Assembly (NCBI GenBank): GCA_024686055.1
Contig: JAIBDV010000135.1
Coordinates: 1 to 7,538 of the forward strand
DNA from: Neptuniibacter sp.
Lineage (GTDB): Bacteria; Pseudomonadota; Gammaproteobacteria; Pseudomonadales; Balneatricaceae
Reading direction: 5' to 3'
Length of the DNA: 7,538 nt
The position numbers and the translations under genes were made by a program. Under the pieces are notes generated by a model, which made no database searches, was not told the origin of the DNA, and worked only from the letters and a program-made list of their open reading frames with translations. Positions 1 to 6,936 of this stretch are shown here, piece by piece; within the stretch, counting starts at the first letter, position 1, and each line of letters opens with the position of its first letter.

Positions 1-858
1 GCCACCTCTGGCGACGCTCCAGCACTCCCCTTAACCACCGAACAGGCCGAGGCGGTTCGCCAGAACCCACAGAGCACCGACCTGAGCCACAAAGAACGAC
101 CCAGCCAGACACTGTTCAGGGATATGATCGACAGCAATACTTATGGGCCAGAAATGGTCGTTATTCCCGCCGGACAGTTCAGCCGTGGTGACAACAGCAG
201 CTTTGCCGATGACAATGAAAAACCAGCGCATCGGGTCGATATTCAGCGTGGGTTTGGTCTGTCGCGGTATGAAGTAACCTTCAGTGAGTACGATCAGTTT
301 GCCAAAGCCACAAGCCGGCCACTACCTGATGACGAAGGCTGGGGCCGAGGCCGCCAGCCGGTCATGAATGTTACATGGCAGGACGCCTGGGATTACAGCC
401 AGTGGCTGGCCCAGACCACCGGCGAGCCTTATCGGCTGCCGACCGAAAGCGAATGGGAGTACGCCGCCCGGGCAGGCACACAAAGCCGTTATAGCTGGGG
501 TGACAAAATGCTCCAGGGCTTCGCTAACTGCGACGAATGCGGCAGCCACTGGGGTGGGAAACAGGCTGCTCCTGTTGGCTCACTGAAGCCAAATCCGTGG
601 GGCCTGTACGATATGGCGGGCAATGTCGACGAGTGGGTCGCCGATTGCTACATGGATAACTATACCAAAGCTCCGACCGATGGCCGTGCACATGCGATTC
701 ACGGCTGTAAAGAGCACACCATGCGTGGCGGCTCCTGGTTCGACATAGCACGACTGATGCGCCCTTCAAGCCGCTATCGCAACCCGGCTAACGGCAAGCG
801 TAACAGTTGGGGCTTCAGAGTCGCGCTGGATATTAATCCAAGGATACTGAATCAATGA
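1..858 (+). CDS. SUMF1/formylglycine-generating-enzyme-fold protein, 5' partial
   Basis: The frame is open from base 1 with no stop, so the gene starts upstream of the window. The ATG at 124 is probably internal: the only nearby Shine-Dalgarno-like bases (AGG at 118-120) sit 3 bases before it, and the residues before it (ending TLFRD) resemble the lead-in usual before this domain. Numbered from that ATG, domain hallmarks are GPEMVVIPAGQF (8-19), YEVTFSEYDQF (49-59), PVMNVTW (79-85), YRLPTESEWEYAARAG (103-118), PVGSLKPNPWGLYDMAGNV (150-168), MRGGSW (200-205) and GFRVA (230-234). True formylglycine-generating enzymes have two copper-binding cysteines just after GGS(Y/W). In an ungapped comparison these are Asp207 and Met212, so sulfatase-activating chemistry is unlikely. 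GNVDEWV replaces the usual GNVWEWV. Cys136/Cys139 form a CxxC seen in many bacterial members. The gene overlaps the next by 4 bases. The fold is secure; the function is unknown. Confidence 0.9.
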   Translation, partial: ATSGDAPALPLTTEQAEAVRQNPQSTDLSHKERPSQTLFRDMIDSNTYGPEMVVIPAGQFSRGDNSSFADDNEKPAHRVDIQRGFGLSRYEVTFSEYDQFAKATSRPLPDDEGWGRGRQPVMNVTWQDAWDYSQWLAQTTGEPYRLPTESEWEYAARAGTQSRYSWGDKMLQGFANCDECGSHWGGKQAAPVGSLKPNPWGLYDMAGNVDEWVADCYMDNYTKAPTDGRAHAIHGCKEHTMRGGSWFDIARLMRPSSRYRNPANGKRNSWGFRVALDINPRILNQ

Positions 859-2279
859 AAACATCTTCGTACATTTTACCCGTAGCAGTACTGGGCGCCC
901 TGCTCCCTATGACCACTAACGCCGCACCGGATAACAGCCTGAAAGTCAGCGCCCAACAACGCGACCAGCTGTCATTGACTTTGTATAACCAGAATCTGGG
1001 ACTGGTGCGTGAAACACGGCAACTGCCCATCCTCAAAGCGAGCCAGTCCGTACTGATTGAAGATGTCAGCGCCCAGCTCCAACCGGAAACCCTGCAGCTG
1101 AAAAATGCAGGCCAGATCATCGAGCAGAACCATAATACCGACCTGCTCAGCTACACACGTCTGCTACAACACTACCTGGGCAAGTCTCTGCAGTTGGCAG
1201 AGCAGAACCCAGCGACCGGCACAGAGCAGGTCAGTACGGTTCGCCTGATGGCTCTGAATGGCAACCAGGCACTGATTGAACGCAATAGCCAGATCGAAAG
1301 CCTGCCACTTAATAACCAGCGTCGGTTTATCTTTCCAGAGCTGCCCGACAACCTGACCCTCAGCCCCAGCATCAGTTTCCGTAGCCAGGGTACAGATCAG
1401 GCCAATAAAGCTGAAATCAGCTATCTGACCGGCGGGCTGAGCTGGCAGATGAACTATGTACTTGAACTCAACAAAGCGGGTGACAGTGCCAGCCTTAACG
1501 GCATGGCGACCTTGCAAAACAACACTGGCAGCAGCTTCCCTCAGGCTCGCATCAGCCTGCTGGCGGGCCAGGTAAATCAGCCCCACAGCCCGGTCATGCA
1601 ACGCAAAGCTGAACGGGTCATGATGTCAGCCATGGCAATGGATGCCAGCACAGCCTCTGCCCCAAGCCGCCAGCAACTGCAGGATTTCCACCTCTACAGC
1701 CTGCCTCAGCCGGTCGACCTGCAGAATAACCAGCAAAAGCAGGTCAGCCTGTTCAGCAGCAGTAAAATTGGCGTAGAACGCATTCATCAGCTCAATCTGC
1801 CGGTTTATGCGCAACCTCAGCCCGAGCGCAAGCAGATCAATCCCAGCTTGCAGCTGAAGTTTGCCAACAGCGGCGAAAACGGCCTTGGCGAGCCGATGCC
1901 TGCAGGCACCATTCGAGTTTTCAGCCCGGATAAGAGCAACCAGTCACAATTTATTGGTGGCAGCCGGATCGGTAACCAGGCCCGTAATAACGATGTTTAT
2001 GTTCAGCTGGGTACCGCCTTTGATGTCACCGTTGACCAGCAACAGACCCGGTTCGAAAAAACCTTTGACGGGGTAAAAAGCGACTTGCGGCTGGTGCTGA
2101 AAAACAGTGCCAAACGACCTGCCCAGCTCAAACTGAGCACCCGCTTCCAGAAACGCTGGCAGATCAGCAACAACAGCCACCCTTACGAAACCAATGGCAA
2201 CGCTGCGGTATGGCAACTAACGCTGCCCGCCAGCAGCGAAACCGAAGTCACCTTTCAGGTACAACAGTTCAATAAATGA
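855..2279 (+). CDS. Exported DUF4139 domain-containing protein
   Basis: This 474-residue protein has a Sec-type signal peptide: Lys2, a hydrophobic stretch at about 6-19, and a likely cleavage after Ala23 or Ala24 (TNA-A). It is therefore probably periplasmic or otherwise outside the cytoplasm. The N-terminal part has the family pattern LTLYNQNLGLVRETRQLPI (41-59). The DUF4139 body shows YLTGGLSWQMNYVLELN (190-206), LQNNTGSSFPQARISLLAGQV (220-240) and FHLYSLPQPVDL (278-289). The C-terminal third reads as beta-sandwich. A Met- and Ser-rich stretch (about 253-273) looks like a flexible linker. Its ATG overlaps the upstream TGA (ATGA at 855-858), and AGGA at 841-844 is a distant ribosome site, so coupling to the SUMF1-fold gene is likely. 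The biochemical role of DUF4139 is not established. Membership is called from motif patterns only; no catalytic residues are recognisable. Confidence 0.88.
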   Translation: MKTSSYILPVAVLGALLPMTTNAAPDNSLKVSAQQRDQLSLTLYNQNLGLVRETRQLPILKASQSVLIEDVSAQLQPETLQLKNAGQIIEQNHNTDLLSYTRLLQHYLGKSLQLAEQNPATGTEQVSTVRLMALNGNQALIERNSQIESLPLNNQRRFIFPELPDNLTLSPSISFRSQGTDQANKAEISYLTGGLSWQMNYVLELNKAGDSASLNGMATLQNNTGSSFPQARISLLAGQVNQPHSPVMQRKAERVMMSAMAMDASTASAPSRQQLQDFHLYSLPQPVDLQNNQQKQVSLFSSSKIGVERIHQLNLPVYAQPQPERKQINPSLQLKFANSGENGLGEPMPAGTIRVFSPDKSNQSQFIGGSRIGNQARNNDVYVQLGTAFDVTVDQQQTRFEKTFDGVKSDLRLVLKNSAKRPAQLKLSTRFQKRWQISNNSHPYETNGNAAVWQLTLPASSETEVTFQVQQFNK

Positions 2280-2881
2280 GTGCCCACTGTTCCCACTGCA
2301 CCCTGGCGACGGATTACTGTATCTGTCGCCATGTGCAGCCTTGTCTCAGCAACGCCCAGCTGGCTCTGCTACTGCATCCCAATGAGCCTTTACGCCTGAC
2401 CAATACCGCACCGGTCATCGAACAGACCCTGCCACAAAGCCAGACATGGATCTGGCAACGTACCGAGCCACCGGCTCAACTCATCGACATGATCAACGAT
2501 CCGCAGTGGCAACCCTGGTTAATCTTTCCCGCTGATCGCCCCGAACTGGCGGCCCGCAGCCTGCCATGGCAGCCACCTCTGAGCGGTAAGAAAGCACTGT
2601 TCATTCTGCCGGATGGCACATGGAAGGAAGTTCGAAAGATGGTGCGCCAGAGCCGCTGGCTGGATAACGTGCCAATCCTGGCATTCGACCCGGATCGCCC
2701 TACCCGCTATCAATTGCGCCGCAACCCGGACGCAGACCACCTGTGCACCGCTGAGATAGCCGCTCAGCTACTGACACTCAGTGGTCAGCCCGACGCCAGT
2801 AACGCCATCGACAGCCTGCTAGGACACTTCCTGGACCAGTATCACCGCTGGCAGCATCACCTGCCACCCACTGTATACTGA
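2276..2881 (+). CDS. DTW domain-containing protein, likely tRNA-uridine aminocarboxypropyltransferase
   Basis: The family includes E. coli TapT (YfiP) and human DTWD1/DTWD2, which transfer the 3-amino-3-carboxypropyl group of S-adenosylmethionine to uridine in tRNA (acp3U). In this 201-residue protein the N-terminus carries four cysteines, C5xxC8 and C15xC17, as in the family's probable metal site. The signature is LPDGTWKEVRKM (111-122, DGTW at 113-116), followed by YQLRRNPDADHLCTAE (145-160), which matches the conserved C-terminal motif. It is slightly shorter than TapT of enteric bacteria (about 230 residues), mainly at the termini. It overlaps the DUF4139 stop by 4 bases. The nearest AGG-type ribosome site is 15 bases away, so translation probably depends on re-initiation from the upstream gene. 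Which tRNA position is modified cannot be read from sequence. Family assignment is firm; the TapT-equivalent role is inferred. Confidence 0.93.
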   Translation: MSAHCSHCTLATDYCICRHVQPCLSNAQLALLLHPNEPLRLTNTAPVIEQTLPQSQTWIWQRTEPPAQLIDMINDPQWQPWLIFPADRPELAARSLPWQPPLSGKKALFILPDGTWKEVRKMVRQSRWLDNVPILAFDPDRPTRYQLRRNPDADHLCTAEIAAQLLTLSGQPDASNAIDSLLGHFLDQYHRWQHHLPPTVY

Positions 2882-2904
2882 GCCAACAAAATCAGAGCGC
2901 CTGT

Positions 2905-3369
2905 TCAAGGCAGTAACTGCTGCCAGCTCTGCGCCTGAACCGTATCCGCCAGCTGCCCTAGCTGGCCCTGATCATAAACATCAAACATACGACGCACAGC
3001 CAGTGGGTGACGCTGCTGACCGGCCTGTCGGTAAAACGCCAGCGCCTTATCTGCATCCGGCTGAAAATGATGCTCAAACCCGGACTCGTAGACACGCCCC
3101 ATCTGGTATTGAGCCTTGGCATCACCGGCGGTTGCTGCCCGCTCCAGATAGATGGCCCCCTGAATTCGATTCTGCACACCCTCACCGCGAAAATGCAGCA
3201 GGTGGCCATAAACTGACAGTGCACGCTGGCTGTTATTATCCGCCGCAAACCGGAACACCCTCATCACAAAGCCATGCTTTTTCAATGACTTTTTACCCAG
3301 CTCAGCCCGAAACAGACCATAGGCTATAAAGAAAACCAGTGGTGCCATCAGTCGCATAAGGTATCGCAT
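2905..3369 (-). CDS. Small membrane-anchored Sel1-like (TPR-type) repeat protein
   Basis: The protein has 154 residues from the ATG at 3369. That start is chosen because AGGAG lies 6 bases before it. An in-frame ATG at 3417 would add 16 residues but lies upstream of a -10-like TATACT. Residues about 5-20 (MRLMAPLVFFIAYGLF) form one hydrophobic segment, probably a signal anchor or uncleaved signal, followed by a basic stretch (GKKSLKKHG). The segment AIYLERAATAGDAKAQYQMGRVYESG matches a Sel1-like repeat, and DKALAFYRQAGQQRHPLAVRRMFDVYDQG is a second, weaker one. Preceding residues (SQRALSVYGHLLHFRGEGVQN) may be a degenerate first repeat. Such repeats usually mediate protein contacts; the partner is unknown. 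The gene converges on the DTW gene across 23 bases and diverges from cysK. Confidence 0.8.
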   Translation of the reverse strand: MRYLMRLMAPLVFFIAYGLFRAELGKKSLKKHGFVMRVFRFAADNNSQRALSVYGHLLHFRGEGVQNRIQGAIYLERAATAGDAKAQYQMGRVYESGFEHHFQPDADKALAFYRQAGQQRHPLAVRRMFDVYDQGQLGQLADTVQAQSWQQLLP

Positions 3370-3375
3370 GCAAAA

Positions 3376-3380
3376 CTCCT
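3376..3380 (-). promoter_or_regulatory. Ribosome binding site of the Sel1-like gene
   Basis: AGGAG reads on the minus strand, 6 bases before the ATG at 3369. It decides between this start and the upstream in-frame ATG at 3417, which has only GAGGA about 14 bases ahead of it. Confidence 0.7.
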
Positions 3381-3400
3381 CATCATCTACTGCCTGATAC

Positions 3401-3406
3401 AGTATA
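3401..3406 (-). promoter_or_regulatory. Possible -10 element for the Sel1-like gene
   Basis: TATACT on the minus strand matches five of six bases of the sigma-70 -10 consensus. It lies about 31 bases before the chosen ATG, giving a plausible short leader. The hexamer 17 bases upstream (TGATGT) is a poor -35, so this is only a candidate. Confidence 0.3.
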
Positions 3407-3440
3407 AATAAGCGCATTCTAATACATCATCCTCGAGCAG

Positions 3441-3456
3441 AATAATGAACATTATT
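3441..3456. promoter_or_regulatory. Perfect 7-2-7 inverted repeat in the divergent intergenic region
   Basis: AATAATG-AA-CATTATT is a perfect dyad between the divergent Sel1-like gene and cysK. It sits about 35 bases upstream of the TATACT candidate for the minus gene and about 125 bases before the cysK start. The arms resemble parts of Fur-type hexamers (GATAAT/ATTATC) but do not match a full Fur box. No U-tract or coding context suggests a terminator, so an operator for an unidentified regulator is the most natural reading. Confidence 0.4.
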
Positions 3457-3469
3457 TATCAGTTCAGGC

Positions 3470-3532
3470 TTGCTACTCACTACGAAAGTGGGATAAAAAT
3501 AGCACTCTGAAAGCATAAGCAGAACCTACAAT
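3470..3532 (+). promoter_or_regulatory. cysK: Candidate promoter region for cysK
   Basis: Two weak sigma-70 arrangements are visible. One pairs TTGCTA (3470-3475) with TAAAAA (3494-3499) at 18 bases. The other is a good -10-like TACAAT (3527-3532) without a recognisable -35, which is the pattern of activator-dependent promoters. In enterics cysK is activated by CysB, but I cannot identify a CysB site by eye. Confidence 0.25.
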
Positions 3533-3581
3533 TATTTCTTTTTCTTATAAGGGAAAGGGATTACAGACGCAGAGCATGTTG

Positions 3582-4550
3582 ATGAATATATACGAAGACA
3601 ACTCACAGACGATTGGCCGCACTCCACTGGTTCGCCTGAAGCGACTGGCTCCTGAGGCAAATCTGCTGGGCAAGATCGAATCTCGCAATCCGGCAGGCTC
3701 CATCAAGTGTCGCATCGGTGCCAGCATGATCTGGAGCGCAGAGCAGGATGGTAAACTTAAGCCCGGCATGACCCTGATCGAACCCACCAGCGGCAACACC
3801 GGCATCGCTCTGGCATTTGTCGCTGCTTCTCGCGGCTACAAGCTGGTGCTAACCATGCCTGCGTCCATGAGTCTCGAACGCCGCAAACTAATGAAAGCAC
3901 TGGGTGCCGAGATCATTCTGACCGAACCGGCCAAAGGCATGAAAGGCGCGATTGATAAAGCCACAGAGCTGGCCGAGAGCAACCCCTCTCAGTACCTGAT
4001 GCTTCAGCAATTTGAAAACCCGGCCAACCCGGCTATTCACGAAAAGACCACCGGTCCGGAAATCTGGCGCGATACCGATGGCCAGATTGATATTCTGGTC
4101 GCTGGCGTGGGCACCGGCGGCACGATCAGCGGCATCTCTCGCTATATCAAACAGACCGAAGGAAAAGCGATCACCACCGTTGCCGTTGAGCCGGTCGACT
4201 CCCCGGTTATCAGTCAGACCATGGCAGGTACCGCACCCACCCCGGCTCCACATAAAATCCAGGGGATCGGTGCCGGGTTTGTGCCAAAGAATCTCGACCT
4301 GTCAATGGTCGATCAGGTTGAACTGGTCAGTAACGAAGACGCCATGGACACAGCCCATCGACTGATGACCGAGGAAGGTATTCTGGCTGGAGTATCCTGT
4401 GGTGCCGCCGTCTATGCCGCACTGCGTCTGGCGGAAAAGCCTGAAAACGCAGGGAAGAACATCGTCGTCATGTTACCCGACTCAGGTGAACGCTACCTCA
4501 GCTCTCCCCTGTTCGCAGGCCGCTTTTCCGATAACGAAAGCGTACAGTAA
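3582..4550 (+). CDS. cysK: Cysteine synthase A (O-acetylserine sulfhydrylase A)
   Basis: This PLP enzyme makes L-cysteine and acetate from O-acetyl-L-serine and sulfide, the last step of assimilatory cysteine synthesis in the cytosol. It has 322 residues from the ATG at 3582, against 323 in E. coli CysK, and is near-collinear with it. Key sites are the PLP lysine in GSIKCRIGA (K42), the substrate loop TSGNTG (69-74), the phosphate-binding GTGGT (177-181), and GVSCGAA, where Ser272 sits at the residue contacting the PLP ring nitrogen. The next residue is Cys where E. coli has Ser. CysK rather than CysM is indicated by the long matches ESRNP, LQQFENPANP, HEKTTGPEIW, HKIQGIGAGFVP and SGERYLSS. 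The ATG at 3576 would add Met-Leu; 3582 is preferred because it aligns with E. coli and has GAG 7 bases upstream, though both sites are weak. Confidence 0.97.
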   Translation: MNIYEDNSQTIGRTPLVRLKRLAPEANLLGKIESRNPAGSIKCRIGASMIWSAEQDGKLKPGMTLIEPTSGNTGIALAFVAASRGYKLVLTMPASMSLERRKLMKALGAEIILTEPAKGMKGAIDKATELAESNPSQYLMLQQFENPANPAIHEKTTGPEIWRDTDGQIDILVAGVGTGGTISGISRYIKQTEGKAITTVAVEPVDSPVISQTMAGTAPTPAPHKIQGIGAGFVPKNLDLSMVDQVELVSNEDAMDTAHRLMTEEGILAGVSCGAAVYAALRLAEKPENAGKNIVVMLPDSGERYLSSPLFAGRFSDNESVQ

Positions 4551-4570
4551 CTCTACCCCCGACTGACAGC

Positions 4571-4594
4571 AAAACGCCCCACTTACGGGGCGCT
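4571..4594 (-). terminator. Intrinsic terminator for the chemoreceptor gene
   Basis: Read on the minus strand, the stem CGCCCC / GGGGCG (extended by G-U and A-U pairs) with a 6-base loop is followed by TTTT. It begins about 20 bases after the chemoreceptor stop. On the plus strand the hairpin is not followed by a T-run, so it probably does little for cysK beyond protecting its 3' end. Confidence 0.75.
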
Positions 4595-4615
4595 CATCTC
4601 AACACTACCGGTGGC

Positions 4616-5710
4616 TCAGCGGCGGCGCTCATCATTCAGGCGATCCAGGAGTTTAGCGACCTGCATACTGGAGCTTTCCATCTCCTGTAGATTGCGTACC
4701 ATCTCGCGGTGGTCACCACGACGGGCTGCATCGACCGCTTCAAAGCCACAACTATGCACTTGACGATGCGGCTCTTCCATCGCACTAAAGCTATGGGAAT
4801 CACCGTACAACTCACGCCCCCGCCCCTTATAGAACCAGCCGCCTAATCGGCAACTGGAGTGATCAGCCATACCCGCCACTGAGTCCAGTTTGCCATTGAT
4901 GATGGCACTGTAAATCTGCCCCTTCCACATAATATGATCCAGCTTCACCGTCTCGATAAAAGCATCTTCAGCACTATTATCTATCACCGTATGCATCCGG
5001 CTGGACAGGTCAACCACCTCATCAACACCGGCCCGAATCTGCTCAGCTGAAGCGACCACATCACTGGACAATATCTGTACCTGACCAATATCCTGGGATG
5101 CTACCTGGGTCTGGCGAGAGATCTCCCCGACCAGATTACCAATCTCATCACTGGCCTCACTAGCCTTGCGTGCCAGATTTCTCACTTCGTCAGCAACAAC
5201 GGCAAAACCACGCCCACTCTCACCCGCGCGTGCGGCCTCAATGGCTGCGTTAAGTGCCAACAAGTTAGTCTGATCAGAAATATCACGGATCACACCAACA
5301 AATTTTTCAATCTGTACAGAAACGACCAACAAACCTTGCACATTCTCATTGCCAGCCTGGGAGCGCGTCTGAATCTCTTTAACCCGCTCCAGAATATTAC
5401 GCACGGCATCACGACTCTCATTGAAGATAGAGACAGAATCATCCAGCGCATCACGTTCAACACTCAGGTTTTTAGCCGATTCGGAGAGCGTATTTCGAAC
5501 CTCTCCAATCAGATCGCCACCTTTGACCCAGGCATTGCAGACATCATCGCCTTGTGATCCAGACTGCTCTGCCAGCTCAGCTCGCAACTTATCCACCTCA
5601 AGCCGGAGGCTCTTATTATCACTGTGCAGCTGGTCTTTCTCTCTGCGTAGACCCTCAAACTCCTGATTCGCAACATCCAGCTGATGCTGCAACTTCCGTG
5701 AAAAAAACAT
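4616..5710 (-). CDS. Soluble methyl-accepting chemotaxis protein with C-terminal CZB zinc-binding domain
   Basis: This is a 364-residue cytoplasmic chemoreceptor with no transmembrane segment or periplasmic sensor. An N-terminal coiled coil (about 5-50, rich in Leu/Glu/Lys) leads into a short MCP signalling hairpin. Its tip, ISDQTNLLALNAAIEAARAG (144-163) followed by GRGFAVVADEVRNLA, is the CheA/CheW-contact signature. The C-terminal domain (about 250-364) has the CZB pattern: His259 (HxxW), Cys287 (CxLGxW), and His315/His319 (HxxxH), the 3-His/1-Cys zinc ligands. The architecture resembles H. pylori TlpD, but with the coiled coil in front. CZB domains in known receptors and in E. coli DgcZ sense zinc or thiol oxidants; which applies here is inference. 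An in-frame TAA directly precedes the ATG, and GGAG lies 8 bases upstream, fixing the start. No C-terminal CheR-tether pentapeptide is present (it ends NDERRR). Confidence 0.93.
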   Translation of the reverse strand: MFFSRKLQHQLDVANQEFEGLRREKDQLHSDNKSLRLEVDKLRAELAEQSGSQGDDVCNAWVKGGDLIGEVRNTLSESAKNLSVERDALDDSVSIFNESRDAVRNILERVKEIQTRSQAGNENVQGLLVVSVQIEKFVGVIRDISDQTNLLALNAAIEAARAGESGRGFAVVADEVRNLARKASEASDEIGNLVGEISRQTQVASQDIGQVQILSSDVVASAEQIRAGVDEVVDLSSRMHTVIDNSAEDAFIETVKLDHIMWKGQIYSAIINGKLDSVAGMADHSSCRLGGWFYKGRGRELYGDSHSFSAMEEPHRQVHSCGFEAVDAARRGDHREMVRNLQEMESSSMQVAKLLDRLNDERRR

Positions 5711-5844
5711 TTAGCCAACTCCAAAACCCTGCACCGCTCAGTCACGCCAACAGCAAGCCCTTGCCCGCTCCTGACATCAGGGTCGATCACGTTAATATCG
5801 CCCAAACCGGCAGCACAAAAGCCATACCTGCCAAATTAAGGAAT

Positions 5845-5881
5845 GCTTAATATAAACGGCAGCATACAGTCAGGCTTAATA
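5845..5881. repeat. Direct repeat of GCTTAATA, 29-base period
   Basis: GCTTAATA occurs at 5845-5852 and 5874-5881, each followed by a similar A-rich tail (TAAAC and CAAAAC). On the minus strand these read as paired TATTAAGC boxes about 135-165 bases upstream of the chemoreceptor start. They could be tandem operator half-sites or promoter -10 elements. The rest of the 5711-5955 spacer shows no gene. Confidence 0.35.
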
Positions 5882-5889
5882 CAAAACAG

Positions 5890-5901
5890 TAATAATTATT
5901 A
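5890..5901. repeat. 12-base perfect AT palindrome
   Basis: TAATAATTATTA is self-complementary and sits in the most AT-rich part of the spacer between the helical protein gene and the chemoreceptor gene. AT-only palindromes arise readily by chance, so a binding site for a nucleoid protein or regulator is only a possibility. Confidence 0.3.
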
Positions 5902-5955
5902 ATAACACAGCACTAAGCAATAAAAGAGGCCTGCCTTAGATAGTGGTTACCTCGC

Positions 5956-6801
5956 TCAAAGACGTAACTGAGCCCCGAAGTAACGCCAGGTTAATTCAGC
6001 CACTGCGTTCCGGGTATGAGGATTCAGCAACTGTAGCAACGCAAACCATTGTCGACGATCCAGCTTGCTATAAATATCCGCAATTTGCTCAGGTGTTCGC
6101 AATAAAGACCAACGTAAAAGCTGTGTTCGATTAGCCACCCGCTGCTCTTCCACCATAAATGGAAACGGCTCACATCGCATCGCCTCTAACCAGCGTTCAA
6201 GTACTGGGGTCTGGTTATGCTGTATAGAGTATTGTTGCAATAATTCCCAGGCAGCCTGACTCCCACAGCGCACCAATCGCTCCAGCATACGTAACATTCG
6301 CTGCGGCCGATAAGGCATTACCATCGTAATCGCTTCAAGCACCAGCGGCAGGCAAAGGTAATCAGAAGGATCAAGCTGCTCTGGCACTCGGCGCTTACGG
6401 AGGAAATGCAGATAAGCCTCCGCTTCAGGGTGCCCCACCGCCTGCTGAAGACAGAACCGGGCACGCTCCACATCCAGTAACTGGCTCCAGCACCACCGAT
6501 ACTGATTACGGTTTCCCGTTGCAAACAGGCATGCCAGACGCCAAGCCTGACTTTCATCACTACCGCCAAGGATCACATCCAGCACGGCATCAATTTGCCC
6601 CCGCAAAGGATCCGAACGTGCATCCATCAGCAACCAGCCCACGCCGTCCAGCACACGGTCAAAATCCCCCTGCCCATTGAGCCAGCGAAAAAACCCTGCC
6701 AGCTCAAATACAGAGAACGACCCTGTATTTTCTTTAAATGAAGGCAGTAAATCACCACAGCACAATCGTAACTGATCCAGCTCTTTAACCAGAAGATCCA
6801 T
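5956..6801 (-). CDS. Hypothetical Trp/Leu-rich all-helical protein
   Basis: I do not recognise this 281-residue protein. The start is set at the ATG at 6801, with GGAG (6808-6811) 6 bases upstream. A GTG at 6852 would add 17 residues but has only a badly spaced GGTGA. The sequence is rich in Leu, Arg and Trp (ten Trp) with no signal peptide or membrane segment, so it is probably cytosolic. It looks like successive helical pairs (for example AWRLACLF, CWSQLLDVERARFCLQQA, AEAYLHFLRKRRV, QAAWELLQQY, RRQWFALLQLLNP), suggesting a HEAT- or TPR-like solenoid, but no repeat is regular enough to name. A Cys-Cys pair lies at 14-15. It is co-oriented with the chemoreceptor 245 bases downstream, and divergent from the XRE regulator gene. 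No strong terminator follows it. Coding status is supported by length, start context and lack of a better opposing frame. Confidence 0.72.
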   Translation of the reverse strand: MDLLVKELDQLRLCCGDLLPSFKENTGSFSVFELAGFFRWLNGQGDFDRVLDGVGWLLMDARSDPLRGQIDAVLDVILGGSDESQAWRLACLFATGNRNQYRWCWSQLLDVERARFCLQQAVGHPEAEAYLHFLRKRRVPEQLDPSDYLCLPLVLEAITMVMPYRPQRMLRMLERLVRCGSQAAWELLQQYSIQHNQTPVLERWLEAMRCEPFPFMVEEQRVANRTQLLRWSLLRTPEQIADIYSKLDRRQWFALLQLLNPHTRNAVAELTWRYFGAQLRL

Positions 6802-6936
6802 CCCTGTCTCCAACTGTCCTTTGCAAAGCGATAGCACACCCAGAACGGGCACTCACCCTGAAGCTAATCACATTCAGTATTGCCACTTTTTAACTGATAG
6901 CCATGCCACAGACAAAAAACAGGACCAAAGCAGTAA

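Noticed and set aside
1164..1601. Long open frame on the minus strand inside the DUF4139 gene (145 codons)
   Set aside because: It is antisense to a well-supported gene, has low-complexity composition with no recognisable domain, and no ribosome site stands out.
2464..2476. Hairpin GAGCC-ACC-GGCTC
   Set aside because: It is a short stem inside the DTW coding region, has no U-run, and is consistent with chance.
2882..2904. Terminator between the convergent DTW and Sel1-like genes
   Set aside because: The 23-base gap contains no stem longer than three pairs; any terminator must lie within the opposing coding sequences.
3370..3417. Upstream ATG at 3417 as the start of the Sel1-like gene
   Set aside because: The inner ATG at 3369 has AGGAG at 6 bases and places the hydrophobic segment at the N-terminus. 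The extension is not hydrophobic enough to matter and overlaps a -10-like box.
3888..4253. 121-codon minus-strand frame inside cysK
   Set aside because: It lies wholly within the unambiguous cysK coding frame and encodes no recognisable domain.
5794..5803. GGCGATATT on the minus strand as a sigma-28 -10 element for the chemoreceptor
   Set aside because: It is an imperfect match to GCCGATAA and no TAAA-type -35 occurs at the required spacing.
5920..5955. Possible terminator after the helical protein gene (GAGG...CCTC followed by TTTTATT on the minus strand)
   Set aside because: Only four pairs close a loop of about 20 bases, which is too weak to call.
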